64,000 nt of DNA, taken from positions 59,530 through 123,529 of the forward strand of contig NZ_AJXT01000021.1 of the NCBI RefSeq assembly GCF_000264295.1, in the 5' to 3' direction. Shown here in pieces: positions 17,030 through 26,105 of this stretch. The notes below the pieces were generated by a model. It saw nothing but the letters and a program-made list of their open reading frames with translations, did no database searches and was not told the origin of the DNA. Numbering within the stretch: the stretch's first letter is position 1; each line of letters opens with the position of its first letter. This DNA comes from Rhodanobacter spathiphylli B39. GTDB taxonomy: Bacteria; Pseudomonadota; Gammaproteobacteria; Xanthomonadales; Rhodanobacteraceae. Position numbers and translations under genes: made by a program.

Positions 17030-17069
17030 GTAACCCGCGTCACCCAACAATAAGACAAGCCATCGACTT

Positions 17070-17099
17070 CTCTCCCCGCGGTGCCCAGCGCGGGGAGAG
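17070..17099. terminator. Strong hairpin after the MetJ-H1 gene
   Basis: A perfect 11-base stem CTCTCCCCGCG / CGCGGGGAGAG closes on an eight-base loop, 41 bases after the stop codon. There is no T tract, so it may act in transcript stabilisation or as the first part of a double terminator. Confidence 0.5.
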
Positions 17100-17113
17100 C
17101 ACTTCGAAAGATT

Positions 17114-17143
17114 CGTCCCGGCCTGGCCGGGACGCTTCGTTTC
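17114..17143 (+). terminator. Second hairpin of the MetJ-H1 3' region
   Basis: GTCCCGGC and GCCGGGAC pair tightly around a three-base loop, followed by a modest T-rich stretch (CTTCGTTT). With the hairpin at 17070 it probably ends the MetJ-H1 transcript. The rest of the gap to 17368 holds no supported gene and must contain the promoter of the next gene. Confidence 0.55.
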
Positions 17144-17368
17144 CGGCGACGAAAAGTCCGGCGCGACACCCGGGCCAGTTGGTCCGCACCCCGACGTGCC
17201 GGCAGGCGAGGCCTCGTTCCCCGGCCCTGAATTCGCGGGCCATTTGCCGTGCTGTCCCATTGGAGTTACCTTCTGCACATCCGCGCCGCGGTGAATCCGG
17301 GGGATTCGTCGCTCCTGGGTGTACAGGGGGAAAAAGCGCGGGTATCTGTCGACACTCAGTGAGAGACC

Positions 17369-18412
17369 ATGGATACCCGATACATACTTGATGCGCGCCG
17401 GCATGCGCGCGGGGCCATTCGCCCCACCATGATTGCCGTCATCGCCATCGTTGTCCTGCTTGCCGTAGGCGCGTGGTTCCTCATCATCAAGCCGCACCAG
17501 GATCTGGTGATGGCCGACTCGGGTGGCCATCCGTCCACGCCGGTTTCCACTGCAACGCGGGCGGCGCCGCCACCGGCCAACGTGGCGGCGATGGACTTGA
17601 ACCAGCTGCTCGCCGAGGCGCGCACCGCCATGAACGAGCAGCGCTATCTGGCGCCGTCCGGCAACAATGCCTTCGAGTTCTACCTGCGCGTGCTGGAGAA
17701 GGAGCCGGGCAACAAGGTCGCTTCGGATGCCTTGCGCGAGACGTTCCCGTTCGCAGCCAATTCGGCGGAGCAGGCGATCAACTCGCGTGACTTCAACGAG
17801 GCCCAGCGCCAGATCGATCTGCTGGCCAAGGCGGATCCGGCGAACTTCACGCTGACCATCCTGCGTTCCAAGCTGGATGCCCAGCGCAAGACCCTGGACA
17901 AGCAGCAACAGCTGGCCCTGGATCAGGAGAAGGCGGCGCAGCTTGCCGCGCAGAAGGCGGCGGCGGACAAGGCTGCCGCCGATCAGCTGGCCGAACAGCA
18001 GAAGGCGCTGGCCGCCGAACAGCAGAAGGCGCAACAGGCGCGCGCGGCGCAACAGGCGAGTCAGCAGACCTCGACGGCAGCCAGCGCCACCGACTCGACT
18101 GGCGCTGCGGCCGCCGGTGCGGATCAGTCCGGCGCGACCGGGACCAACGCCGCCGCCGTGCTGGTGAAGGCGGCTCCGGCACGCTATCCCACCGCGGCCA
18201 TGCGCACGCGCCAGCAGGGTTGGGTCGTGGTCACGTTCACCGTCGATCCTGACGGCAAGACCAGTGACGTAAAGGTGCTCGAATCGCAGCCGCGCCATGT
18301 ATTCGACCGTGCGGCCATCGATGCCGTGGAGCGCTACCGCTTCACGCCGGCGATGAAGAACGGTGAGGCGGTTTCCAGCATCAAGCAGCAGCGGATCGAG
18401 TTCAAGCTCTGA
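17369..18412 (+). CDS. TonB-type energy-transducer protein with TPR-like and coiled-coil middle
   Basis: A 347-residue inner-membrane protein. A short cytoplasmic N-terminus is followed by one membrane helix (about residues 20-40, IAVIAIVVLLAVGAWFL). The periplasmic part has a helical region around 70-165 that looks like TPR or tetratrico-type packing, then a Gln/Ala/Lys coiled coil of about 60 residues (185-240), and a TonB C-terminal domain from about residue 255 (ARYPTAAMRTRQQGWVVVTFTVDPDG...). The final domain normally touches TonB boxes of outer-membrane receptors. It lacks the Pro-rich linker of classical TonB and has no exbB/exbD beside it, so it may instead be a structural envelope protein that only borrowed this domain. 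A very strong terminator follows at 18434. Confidence 0.8.
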   Translation: MDTRYILDARRHARGAIRPTMIAVIAIVVLLAVGAWFLIIKPHQDLVMADSGGHPSTPVSTATRAAPPPANVAAMDLNQLLAEARTAMNEQRYLAPSGNNAFEFYLRVLEKEPGNKVASDALRETFPFAANSAEQAINSRDFNEAQRQIDLLAKADPANFTLTILRSKLDAQRKTLDKQQQLALDQEKAAQLAAQKAAADKAAADQLAEQQKALAAEQQKAQQARAAQQASQQTSTAASATDSTGAAAAGADQSGATGTNAAAVLVKAAPARYPTAAMRTRQQGWVVVTFTVDPDGKTSDVKVLESQPRHVFDRAAIDAVERYRFTPAMKNGEAVSSIKQQRIEFKL

Positions 18413-18433
18413 TCCGGAAGTGAGCGATGAACT

Positions 18434-18467
18434 GGCGGCGCATGCCCTGCATGCGCCGCCTTTTTTT
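18434..18467 (+). terminator. Intrinsic terminator after the TonB-like gene
   Basis: A perfect 12-base stem GGCGGCGCATGC / GCATGCGCCGCC with a three-base loop is followed by seven T residues. It ends the plus-strand transcript 22 bases after the stop codon. Confidence 0.93.
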
Positions 18468-18608
18468 CGGCCGGCGGAAATCCGGGTTCGCGAAGAAGGT
18501 GGCTTCCCGCGGCTTTCTTCCATGGCGAGCCAGGTGCATGTCCGCACTCGCCTGAATGCCGCGGTCACGGCGCGAGCGAGAACCGCCTTGCGCCAACGCC
18601 GCGCGCTC

Positions 18609-19925
18609 TCAGTGCTTGCGTGCCGGCCGGTGGCGCGCGCGTGGCTGGTGCTTCGGGTTCCTGGCCTTGGTCGGCGCCGCGGCCTTTGCGGGTCCTTCGA
18701 TTTCGGCCCAGTCGACGTGTGGCAGGCCGAGCAGGTCGTCCAGCACCATCGGCATCAGCCCGCTGGGCGTGGGGCCGGTGGAGTTCCACAAGGTGACCAC
18801 GCCGGCGCGATATTTCGGGAAGAAGCCGATCATGGTGCGGTAGCCGGCTACGGCGCCGGCGTGATAGATCAGGGTTTCACCGCCGTACTCGTACACGCGC
18901 CAGCCCAGTGCATAGTGGGCGTCGGCAAGCCGTGCGCGACGCCAGGGCGTGGCGTGCAGTTCGCTGGGCGTGGACACGCCCGGCGCGTGCAGGACGTCGA
19001 GCAGCGAAGGCGGCAACACGTCGGGGCGTCCGCCCATCTGCGCGATCAGCCATTTCTCCATGTCGCGGATGCTGGCGTTGACGCCGGCGGCGGGAGCCAC
19101 CCGGTAGTAGGTCTCGTTCGGATCGAACGGAATCCAGCCGCGGCTGCTGCCACGATGCGGTCGCGCCCAGCTCTTGCTGGATTCCAGGGCGGCGCGTCCA
19201 TAGCTCGCAGTGGTCATGCCCAGCGGATAGAAGATGCGCTTGTCGACCTGGTGATAGAAGAAGTCGCCGGTACGCGCGAGCACCACGTCGCCGATCATGC
19301 TGAAGGCGACGTTCTGGTAGCCGTAGCACTGACCGACGCCGCAGACCATGTCGACCTCGTCCAGCTTGCGCACGAGTTCCTCGTAGGAGGTGTCGCCTTC
19401 GAGCATGTTGTCGTAGGTGTTGCGCGGCAGGCCCAGCCGCTGCCCCAGGATGTCGCCGACGGTGGCCTGCGCGGCAGCCTGCATGTCCTTCAGCTTGAAA
19501 TACGGCAGCACGTCGAGCAGCTTCGTATCCCAGCCGAGCTTGCCGTCGTCGACCAGAAGGCCGGTGATCGCGGTGGCGAAGGCCTTGGACAGCGATGCCA
19601 GGCGGAACACGGTATGCGGCGTGATCGGATCCTTCGTGGTGGCATCGGTGTAGCCGATCGTGCCCTCGTAGACCACCTTGCCATCGATCACCACGGCGGT
19701 GGCGAGCCCGGCGACCGCATCGCGTTGCGCGACGCGATTGAGCCAGCGCTGGTAGTCCGCGAGTGTCTGCTTGACGCGTGCCGCCGGCAACTTCTGCGGT
19801 GCCTGACTCACGCTGGTGGGCGCTGGTGCCGATGCGGCGGAAGAGGGCGCCGCCTGCGCGCAAAGCGGCGCGCAGGCCAGCCCGAGAGCGCCTGCGACCA
19901 GCAAGAAGAGCTTGTGAAACTGCAT
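18609..19925 (-). CDS. Secreted serine hydrolase of the class C beta-lactamase / S12 family
   Basis: A 438-residue exported hydrolase. A Sec signal peptide (MQFHKLFLLVAGALGLACAP, cleavage near CAQA-AP) precedes an Ala/Pro/Ser linker and the penicillin-binding-like domain. The active-site motifs are present: S-L-S-K (Ser nucleophile and Lys base), Y-Q-N as the YxN element, and H-A-G in place of K-T-G. Family members include esterases, D-aminopeptidases and beta-lactamase-like proteins, so the substrate is open. The start at 19925 is chosen for the signal peptide; the frame runs back to 19994, across the divergent lemA start. The last 20 residues are rich in Lys, Arg and His, an unusual basic tail for this family that might bind polyanions at the cell surface. 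Confidence 0.85.
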   Translation of the reverse strand: MQFHKLFLLVAGALGLACAPLCAQAAPSSAASAPAPTSVSQAPQKLPAARVKQTLADYQRWLNRVAQRDAVAGLATAVVIDGKVVYEGTIGYTDATTKDPITPHTVFRLASLSKAFATAITGLLVDDGKLGWDTKLLDVLPYFKLKDMQAAAQATVGDILGQRLGLPRNTYDNMLEGDTSYEELVRKLDEVDMVCGVGQCYGYQNVAFSMIGDVVLARTGDFFYHQVDKRIFYPLGMTTASYGRAALESSKSWARPHRGSSRGWIPFDPNETYYRVAPAAGVNASIRDMEKWLIAQMGGRPDVLPPSLLDVLHAPGVSTPSELHATPWRRARLADAHYALGWRVYEYGGETLIYHAGAVAGYRTMIGFFPKYRAGVVTLWNSTGPTPSGLMPMVLDDLLGLPHVDWAEIEGPAKAAAPTKARNPKHQPRARHRPARKH

Positions 19926-19980
19926 GGTATTCTGATCTGGTTCCGGCGTGGGGATGCGCCTCAGGGTGGGGAATTTGTCG

Positions 19981-20568
19981 ATGGGTCTGATCATTGTTCT
20001 GATTGTCGTCGTTCTGATTGTCTTGTACTTCGTGGCGATCTACAACGGACTGGTGACTTCGCGCAACGGCTACAAGAACGCGTTTGCGCAGATTGACGTG
20101 CAACTGACGCGCCGGCATGACCTGATCCCGAACCTGGTCGAGACGGCCAAGGGTTACCTCGCCCACGAGCGGGGTACCCTCGAGGCCGTGGTGCAGGCGC
20201 GCAACGCCGCGGTGAACGGGCTGGCCGGTGCCAAGGCCAGGCCGGGTGACGCGGCTGCGATGCAGCAGCTGGCCAGCAGTGAAAATGCTTTGACACAGAC
20301 TTTGGGTCATTTGTTCGCGCTGCAGGAGGCCTATCCCGACCTGAAGGCGAACCAGACCATGATGCAGCTGTCCGAAGAACTCACCTCGACCGAGAACCGG
20401 GTGGCCTTCGCGCGGCAGGCGTACAACGATTCCGTGCTGACCTACAACAACAGGCGCGAAGTGTTTCCCGCCTCGTTCGTGGCCAACAGTTTCGGTTTCG
20501 CCGCCGCCGAACCCTTGAAGATCGAGAATCCCGCCGCGCGCGACGTGCCCAAGGTGTCCTTCAGCTGA
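19981..20568 (+). CDS. lemA: LemA family membrane protein
   Basis: A 195-residue LemA-family protein. A single N-terminal membrane helix (MGLIIVLIVVVLIVLYF) is followed by the conserved RNGYKNAFAQIDVQLTRRHDLIPNLV segment and a helical-bundle body that should face the periplasm. It ends with the family pattern TYNNRREVFPASFVANSFGF. The ATG at 19981 has a GGTGGGG ribosome site upstream. The M48 protease gene follows after 48 bases on the same strand; LemA and HtpX-like proteases are often paired, so the two probably act together in membrane-protein quality control. The molecular role of LemA itself is not settled. Confidence 0.93.
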   Translation: MGLIIVLIVVVLIVLYFVAIYNGLVTSRNGYKNAFAQIDVQLTRRHDLIPNLVETAKGYLAHERGTLEAVVQARNAAVNGLAGAKARPGDAAAMQQLASSENALTQTLGHLFALQEAYPDLKANQTMMQLSEELTSTENRVAFARQAYNDSVLTYNNRREVFPASFVANSFGFAAAEPLKIENPAARDVPKVSFS

Positions 20569-20616
20569 TCGCTGTCGCTTCGTGGCTCACGCCACGAAGC
20601 GGGTCCGGGAGTCTCC

Positions 20617-22560
20617 ATGGATTTCTTTGCGCAGCAGGCTCGCGTGCGTGGCAGCAGCCGGCGCCTGGTCGTGCTGTTCGTGCTGGCGGTGGCCGCCATC
20701 GTGGCGGCGATCGATGCCGTGGTGTGGTTCACGCTGGGTCATCACCCGGTGGACGGCGGGCCGGCGCGCTCAAACCTGCCGCTGCTGCTCGGCAGCAGCC
20801 TGGCGGTGATCGCCGGCATCGGGCTCAGTTCGTGGTTCCGCATCAGGAGCCTGTCCGGCGGCGGCAGGGCCGTCGCCGAAAGCGTGGGCGCGGTGGTGGT
20901 ACCGGTCGATACCCGCGACCCCGCATTGCGCCAGCTGCGCAACGTGATCGAGGAAGTGGCGATTGCGGCCGGTGTGCCGGTGCCGGACATCTGCCTGCTG
21001 GCGGACGAGCCCGGCATCAACGCGTTCGCCGCGGGCTACTCGGCATCGGACGCCGCGGTGTGCGTGACCCGCGGTTGCCTGGACCAGCTCACCCGCGATG
21101 AATTGCAGGGCGTGATCGCGCACGAGTTCAGCCATGTGCTGAACGGCGACATGCGACTGAACATCCGGCTGATGGGCCTGCTGTTCGGCGTCCTGGTGCT
21201 GGCGATCGCAGGGCGGCGGGTGATCGGGTTCGGCGGTGGCCGCAGCAGTCGGCGTGGCGGTGGCGGGCAGGTGGTGCTGATCGGGCTGGCGCTGATCGTG
21301 GTCGGCTACATCGGCTACTTCTTCGCGCGGCTGATCCAGGCTGCGGTGTCGCGTTCGCGCGAGGCGCTGGCCGATGCCTCGGCCGTGCAGTTCACCCGCC
21401 AGACCGACGGCATTGCCGGCGCGCTGAAGAAGATCGCGGCGCTCGGCGAGGGCTCGCGCCTGCAGATGGCGAACAAGCAGGAGGTGGCACACATGCTGTT
21501 CGGCGAGGCCGGCCGTTTCAATGCGCTGTTCGCCACCCATCCGCCGCTGCTGCAGCGCATTCGTGCACTGGAACCGGGTTTTCGCGAAGAGGAACTGGTC
21601 CGGATTGGCGTGGCGATGCAGCGCGCGGCCATGCCAGCTGCGGCCAGCCCCTTGTCGGCATCGGCACCGGCTGTGGCAGCGATGCGTGCCGGGGTCATTC
21701 CCGGAGCGGCGATCCCTCCCGTCGTGCCGTCGCTGCTGGCCGGCGCGTTGGCGAGCGCGGGCACGCCGGCCGGCGGACAGTTCCAGCGCGCGGCGGCATT
21801 GCATCAGGCGCTGCCCACGCGCTTGCGGGAAGCCGCGCAGCAGCCCGAGTCGGCGCTTGCGGTGGTGCTGGCGCTGACCGCCTCAGCGGCCGGACCGCAG
21901 CCGTCGCAACGGCGCATCATCGCCGATGCCTTTGGCGACGATGTGCACCAGGCGGTGCAGGGCCTCGCCGCTGAAGTGGTGAAACTGCCGCCGATTGCCC
22001 GGCTGCCGCTGGCCTCGCTGGCCTTCCCCGCGCTGAAGCAGTTGCCGCCGGCGCGTCAGCAGACCGTGCAGAACACGCTTGATGCGCTGGTCCATGCCGA
22101 TGGCCGGGTCGACCTCAACGAGTATTGTCTGGCCCGGCTGCTGCGCCTGCAGCTGAGCGAGGCGCAGCAGCCTCGACGTGCGCCGATCGATGGCGCGAAG
22201 AAGCTGCCGGCTTGCCGCGCCAGCGTCATCATGGTCTGCGCCGTGGTTGCCGCGGGCGGTTGTTCCGACGAAGCCCGCGCGCGGCGCGCCTGGCTGGTGG
22301 CGATGCAGAGCGTCTTTCCCGGCGAGGCGATCGAATGGACGCCGCCGCCAGCGGCCTGGCAGGCGCCGTTCGAGCGCGCGCTGGACGATCTGGACGACCT
22401 CCTGCCGATCGCCAAGGAGCTGGTGATCCAGGCTCTCGTGGCGGCAATCAACGCCGACGACCTGGTCAGCGTGGAAGAAGCCGAACTGCTGCGCGTGATC
22501 TGCGCCAGCCTGCATTGTCCGGTGCCGCTCGGTAACGGGGTGAATCAGGCCACTGCCTGA
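20617..22560 (+). CDS. HtpX-like M48 metalloprotease with long C-terminal extension
   Basis: Membrane zinc protease. Two N-terminal helices (about 18-40 and 52-70) precede the M48 domain with the zinc motif HEFSH at about residue 169-173, followed by NGD and the third-ligand region SREALADASAVQFT. Two more helices lie between them, as in HtpX. At 647 residues it is more than twice the size of HtpX (about 290). The extra C-terminal 330 residues start with an Ala/Pro-rich linker and then form an all-helical region with two acidic-start helices (ADGRVDLNEYCLARLL and ADDLVSVEEAELLRVI) resembling TerB-like folds. It is co-transcribed with lemA. Its last 16 bases overlap the end of the convergent GMC oxidoreductase gene. 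Confidence 0.88.
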   Translation: MDFFAQQARVRGSSRRLVVLFVLAVAAIVAAIDAVVWFTLGHHPVDGGPARSNLPLLLGSSLAVIAGIGLSSWFRIRSLSGGGRAVAESVGAVVVPVDTRDPALRQLRNVIEEVAIAAGVPVPDICLLADEPGINAFAAGYSASDAAVCVTRGCLDQLTRDELQGVIAHEFSHVLNGDMRLNIRLMGLLFGVLVLAIAGRRVIGFGGGRSSRRGGGGQVVLIGLALIVVGYIGYFFARLIQAAVSRSREALADASAVQFTRQTDGIAGALKKIAALGEGSRLQMANKQEVAHMLFGEAGRFNALFATHPPLLQRIRALEPGFREEELVRIGVAMQRAAMPAAASPLSASAPAVAAMRAGVIPGAAIPPVVPSLLAGALASAGTPAGGQFQRAAALHQALPTRLREAAQQPESALAVVLALTASAAGPQPSQRRIIADAFGDDVHQAVQGLAAEVVKLPPIARLPLASLAFPALKQLPPARQQTVQNTLDALVHADGRVDLNEYCLARLLRLQLSEAQQPRRAPIDGAKKLPACRASVIMVCAVVAAGGCSDEARARRAWLVAMQSVFPGEAIEWTPPPAAWQAPFERALDDLDDLLPIAKELVIQALVAAINADDLVSVEEAELLRVICASLHCPVPLGNGVNQATA

Positions 22561-24152
22561 CTCGCGCCGCTTCCCGTCAGCAACGCGCTCGCCCGCTCGG
22601 CGATCATGATCGTCGGTGCATTGGTGTTGCCGGTGGGAAGCGCTGGCATCACCGAGGCATCGACCACGCGCAGGCCATCGATGCCGCGCACGCGCAATTC
22701 GCTGTCGACCACCGCGTGATCGTCGTTGCCCATGCGGCAGGTGCCGACCGGGTGATAGATGGTTTCCGCCTTGCGTCGGATGAAGTCGGTGTATTCGGCG
22801 TCGGTGTCGATGCGGCGTTCGGGAAACACCGGGGCGCCACGATGGGGGGCGAATGCAGGCTGGTCCAGGATCTCGCGCGACAGCCGCGCGGCCTCGATCA
22901 TCAGCTTCAGGTCATGGCCTTCCGGGTCGCCCAGGTAATTCGCGTGGATCGCGATCGGTTGCGCCGGATCGGCCGAGTGCAGGCGCAACCGGCCGCGGCT
23001 GCGCGGGTGCAGGTAGCAGGCGTGCAGCGTATAGCCGTAGCCTGGCAGGCGGTGGCGGCCGTGATCGTCGAGCAGTGCCGGCACGAAATGGAACTGCAGG
23101 TCGCAACGCTCGTCGCCGGCGAAGCGGCTGCGCACGAAACCGCCGGCCTCGGCCACGTTGGAACTGCCCGGTCCATCGCGGTGGCGCAACCAGCGCAGGC
23201 CCGCGGACAGTTCGTTGAGGTGGTCATAGCTGATCCGGGTCGCATTGCCATCGAGCGTGCAGATGTCCAGATGGTCCTGCAGGTTGCCGCCGACGCCGGG
23301 CAGGTCCGCCTGCACCGCGATACCGTGGTTGCGCAGGTGATCGGCCGGGCCCAGTCCCGACAGCATCAGCAGTTGCGGCGAGTTGATCGCGCCCGCGGCG
23401 AGGATCACCTCGCCGCCCTCGATCCGTTCCGTGCCGTGCCGGCCGCGGCGCAACTGCACGCCGATGGCGCGGCCGTGCTCGATCAGCACGCGCTCGACCA
23501 GCGCGCCCGTGCGCACCTGCAGGTTGGCGCGACCGCGCACCGGTTTCAGGAACGCCGCTGCCGTCGAGCAGCGGGCGCCGTCACGCTGGGTGACCTGGTA
23601 CAGGCCGAAGCCGGCCTGGCCGACGCCATTGAAATCGTCGTTGCGCGGATGCCCCGCACTGGCGGTCGCCTCGATCAGCACCCGTGACAACGGGTTGACG
23701 TGACGCAGGTCGGATACGCCGAGCGGACCGTGCATGCCGTGCAATGGGCTATCGCCGCGGCTGTTGTCTTCGCTGCGCACGAACCAGGGCAGCACCTCGT
23801 TCCACGACCAGCGCGGGTCGCCAGTGAGCCGGGCCCACTCGTCGTAATCGGCGGCGACCCCGCGGATGTAGCACATCGCGTTGATCGAGCTGGAACCGCC
23901 CAGCGTCCTGCCGCGCGGCCACCACAGTCGGCGCTGGTTGAGCGCAGGCTCCGCTTCGGTGCGGTAGTTCCAGTTGAGGCGGCGATTGTTGGCCAGCCGC
24001 GCGATGCCGGCGGGCATGTGGATCAGCGGGTTCCAGTCGGTCGGGCCCGCCTCCAGCAGCAACACGCGCGTGGCCGGGTTGGCGCTGAGCCGGTTGGCCA
24101 GCACGCAGCCGGCCGAGCCGGCGCCGACGATGATGTAGTCATGGCGATCCAT
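22545..24152 (-). CDS. GMC-family FAD oxidoreductase (choline-dehydrogenase-like)
   Basis: A 535-residue flavoprotein of the glucose-methanol-choline family that oxidises an alcohol. The N-terminal Rossmann motif is IIVGAGSAGCVLANRLS, followed by the GGSSSINAM GMC signature. The C-terminal active site is present as YHPVGTCRMG (His) and GNTNAPTIMIAERA (Asn). It resembles BetA and other alcohol dehydrogenases; without betB or a transporter nearby the substrate cannot be named. The start at 24152 (MDRHDY) is chosen because it begins the flavin strand directly and has a G-rich site upstream; the frame stays open to 24281 but would cross the divergent MFS start. Its 3' end overlaps the convergent M48 gene by 16 bases. 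Confidence 0.92.
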   Translation of the reverse strand: MDRHDYIIVGAGSAGCVLANRLSANPATRVLLLEAGPTDWNPLIHMPAGIARLANNRRLNWNYRTEAEPALNQRRLWWPRGRTLGGSSSINAMCYIRGVAADYDEWARLTGDPRWSWNEVLPWFVRSEDNSRGDSPLHGMHGPLGVSDLRHVNPLSRVLIEATASAGHPRNDDFNGVGQAGFGLYQVTQRDGARCSTAAAFLKPVRGRANLQVRTGALVERVLIEHGRAIGVQLRRGRHGTERIEGGEVILAAGAINSPQLLMLSGLGPADHLRNHGIAVQADLPGVGGNLQDHLDICTLDGNATRISYDHLNELSAGLRWLRHRDGPGSSNVAEAGGFVRSRFAGDERCDLQFHFVPALLDDHGRHRLPGYGYTLHACYLHPRSRGRLRLHSADPAQPIAIHANYLGDPEGHDLKLMIEAARLSREILDQPAFAPHRGAPVFPERRIDTDAEYTDFIRRKAETIYHPVGTCRMGNDDHAVVDSELRVRGIDGLRVVDASVMPALPTGNTNAPTIMIAERASALLTGSGASQAVA

Positions 24153-24214
24153 CAAGCTGCTGCCCCCGAAGAGTGAACATGGTCGCGTGCTAGGCTTGCC
24201 GCGCCCCACGCCGG

Positions 24215-25534
24215 ATGTGCGAAGTGAGTCTGTACCGTCGGACCATGGTGAAACAAGCTGCAGCGCCGATGCTCTCCGCATTGGCGTTCTTCTTCGTGAT
24301 GACTTCGTATTACATCATCCGGCCGGTGCGTGACCAGTTGAGCGGTGCGGTCGGTTCGCAGTCGCTGCCGTTGTTCTACGGCGCGGTGTTCGTGGTGATG
24401 CTGCTGATGACGCCGCTGTTCGGCGCCCTGGTGGCGCGTTTTCCGCGTCGCCAGCTGCTGGGCTGGAGCTACAGCTTCTTCATCGTGTGCCTGCTCGCGT
24501 TCGTGCCGGCCTTCATGGCGCAGGACCGGATCGGTGCGCGCGAACTGGGCGTGGTGTTCTTCGTCTGGGTCAGCGTGTTCAACCTGTTCGTGGTGTCGCT
24601 GTTCTGGAGCTTCATGGCGGACATCTTCTCCAGCGGCCAGGCGCGGCGCGTGTTCTCGCTGATCGCGCTGGGTGGCATGGCCGGTGCGATCTTCGGGCCG
24701 CTGGTGACCAAGCTGCTGGTGCATCTGATCGGCGTCGCGCCACTGCTGCTGGTGTCATCGGTGTCGTTGACCGCATCGATGATCCTGTTGCTGCGTCTTT
24801 CCGCCAGTCACGATCGTCAGCCCGGCAGCCAGGGCGACGAGGTGATCGGCGGCTCGTTGTGGGCCGGCATCAAGCAGCTGTGGTCACATCCCTTCCTGCG
24901 CTACATGGCCTTGCTGATGCTGTTCGGTGACGGCATCGGCACGCTGGCGTACGCGATGGTGGCCGATTACGCCAAGGCGAATTTCGCCGATGCCGTGGCG
25001 CGCACGGCGTTCTACAACAATCTGGATCTGGCCACCAACCTGCTCGGCGCGGCGCTGCAACTGAGCATCACGCCGTGGCTGCTGGTGCGTCGCGGCGCCG
25101 GCTGGGGCCTGGTCGTGCCGTCGCTGGTGAATCTGGTTTTGCTGGCTGCGGTGGCGCTGATCGGCAGCGGCAGCGTTTCGTTCTTCGGCTACAGCGTGCC
25201 GTTGTTGCTGGCGGTGATGCTGGTAATCACGCGCGGCTTTGCCTACGGCATGACCAAGCCCGCGGTGGATGCGTTGTATACGCGGGTGCCGCGCGAGATG
25301 CGCTACAAGGGCAAGAACTTCGTCGAGACCGCGGTGTGGCGCTTCGGTGACCTGGTGGTGACCAGTGCGGTGAGCTGGCTGCGGATGCTGGGCTGGGGCA
25401 TCGGCGGACTGGCGCTCGCCGGCGCGGGTGTGGCGGCGCTGGCGACGCTGGTGTCCCGCCGTGCAGGCTGGTCGCCGGACCTGGAGCCGGAAGAAAGGGT
25501 GCGCGCGAACACGGATGCGGAAGCGCCGCTTTGA
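24215..25534 (+). CDS. MFS-type transporter related to NTP/NDP exchangers
   Basis: A 439-residue protein with about 12 membrane helices. The N-terminal SYYIIRPVRDQL motif and the overall layout are typical of the ADP/ATP-translocase-like branch of the major facilitator superfamily found in many free-living proteobacteria; conserved charged segments include FWSFMADIF and the KPAVDALYTRVPREMRYKGKNFVETAVWR-type loop (shown in part). The free-living members have no proven substrate, so only a transporter call is safe. The start at 24215 allows the short N-terminal helix expected in the family; 24245 is an alternative. It is divergent from the GMC gene with 62 bases between them and convergent with the CBS gene. 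Confidence 0.8.
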   Translation: MCEVSLYRRTMVKQAAAPMLSALAFFFVMTSYYIIRPVRDQLSGAVGSQSLPLFYGAVFVVMLLMTPLFGALVARFPRRQLLGWSYSFFIVCLLAFVPAFMAQDRIGARELGVVFFVWVSVFNLFVVSLFWSFMADIFSSGQARRVFSLIALGGMAGAIFGPLVTKLLVHLIGVAPLLLVSSVSLTASMILLLRLSASHDRQPGSQGDEVIGGSLWAGIKQLWSHPFLRYMALLMLFGDGIGTLAYAMVADYAKANFADAVARTAFYNNLDLATNLLGAALQLSITPWLLVRRGAGWGLVVPSLVNLVLLAAVALIGSGSVSFFGYSVPLLLAVMLVITRGFAYGMTKPAVDALYTRVPREMRYKGKNFVETAVWRFGDLVVTSAVSWLRMLGWGIGGLALAGAGVAALATLVSRRAGWSPDLEPEERVRANTDAEAPL

Positions 25535-25552
25535 GGCGGGCTCTCCCGAATC

Positions 25553-25981
25553 TCAGCTGGTGATGTAGCGCTCCAGATGCTCGATCTGTTCGGCCTGGGC
25601 GTCGATCACCGCCTTGACCAGGTCGCCGATGGAGATCACCCCGACCACCGTGTCGCCTTCCACCACTGGCAGGTGGCGGATGCGGCTGTCGGTGCACAGG
25701 CGCATGCAGTCGAACACGTCGGTGTCGGGGCCAACGGTGAGCGGGGTGCCGGTCATGATGTCGGACACCGCGGTCTGCGAGGAGGAGCGGCCCTGCAGGA
25801 TCACCTTGCGCGCGTAGTCGCGCTCGGACATCACGCCGACCAGCTTCTCGCCATGCATCACCAGCAGCGCACCGACGCGATGCTCGGCCATGTGCTTGAT
25901 CGCTTCGAGGACGGGGGTTTCCGGTGCAACGCGGTAGATCGCATTGCCCTTGCCTTGCAGAAGATGTTTGACCTGGCTCAT
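25553..25981 (-). CDS. Stand-alone CBS-domain pair protein
   Basis: A 142-residue soluble protein made of two CBS domains (about residues 8-62 and 73-130), which together form one Bateman module that binds adenosyl ligands such as AMP, ATP or SAM. Typical strand-helix patterns are visible: AIKHMAEHRVGALLV, GVMSERDYARKVI, HLPVVEGDTVVGVISIGDLV. No catalytic domain is attached, so it should act as a sensor for a partner protein not identifiable from its neighbours. The gene ends 19 bases from the convergent transporter gene. Confidence 0.92.
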   Translation of the reverse strand: MSQVKHLLQGKGNAIYRVAPETPVLEAIKHMAEHRVGALLVMHGEKLVGVMSERDYARKVILQGRSSSQTAVSDIMTGTPLTVGPDTDVFDCMRLCTDSRIRHLPVVEGDTVVGVISIGDLVKAVIDAQAEQIEHLERYITS

Positions 25982-26105
25982 GCGCGGATCCCCATTCGGC
26001 TACGGACGGGCTGCCCGGTGCCGAGTCTAGCGCCGCCTTGGTTCGCGCGTGTAGTGAAGTTGTGAATCGTGGCGCGCAGCAGCGAGCCCATGCCTGCCGC
26101 CGGGC

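Noticed and set aside
17369..18412. Calling this gene tonB
   Set aside because: It lacks the Pro-rich spacer and has no exbB or exbD neighbour; only the C-terminal domain is TonB-like.
16460..18568. A 702-codon minus-strand frame with Leu/Gly-rich repeats
   Set aside because: The apparent repeats are the reverse complement of the lysine-rich MetJ-H1 tail and the TonB-like gene.
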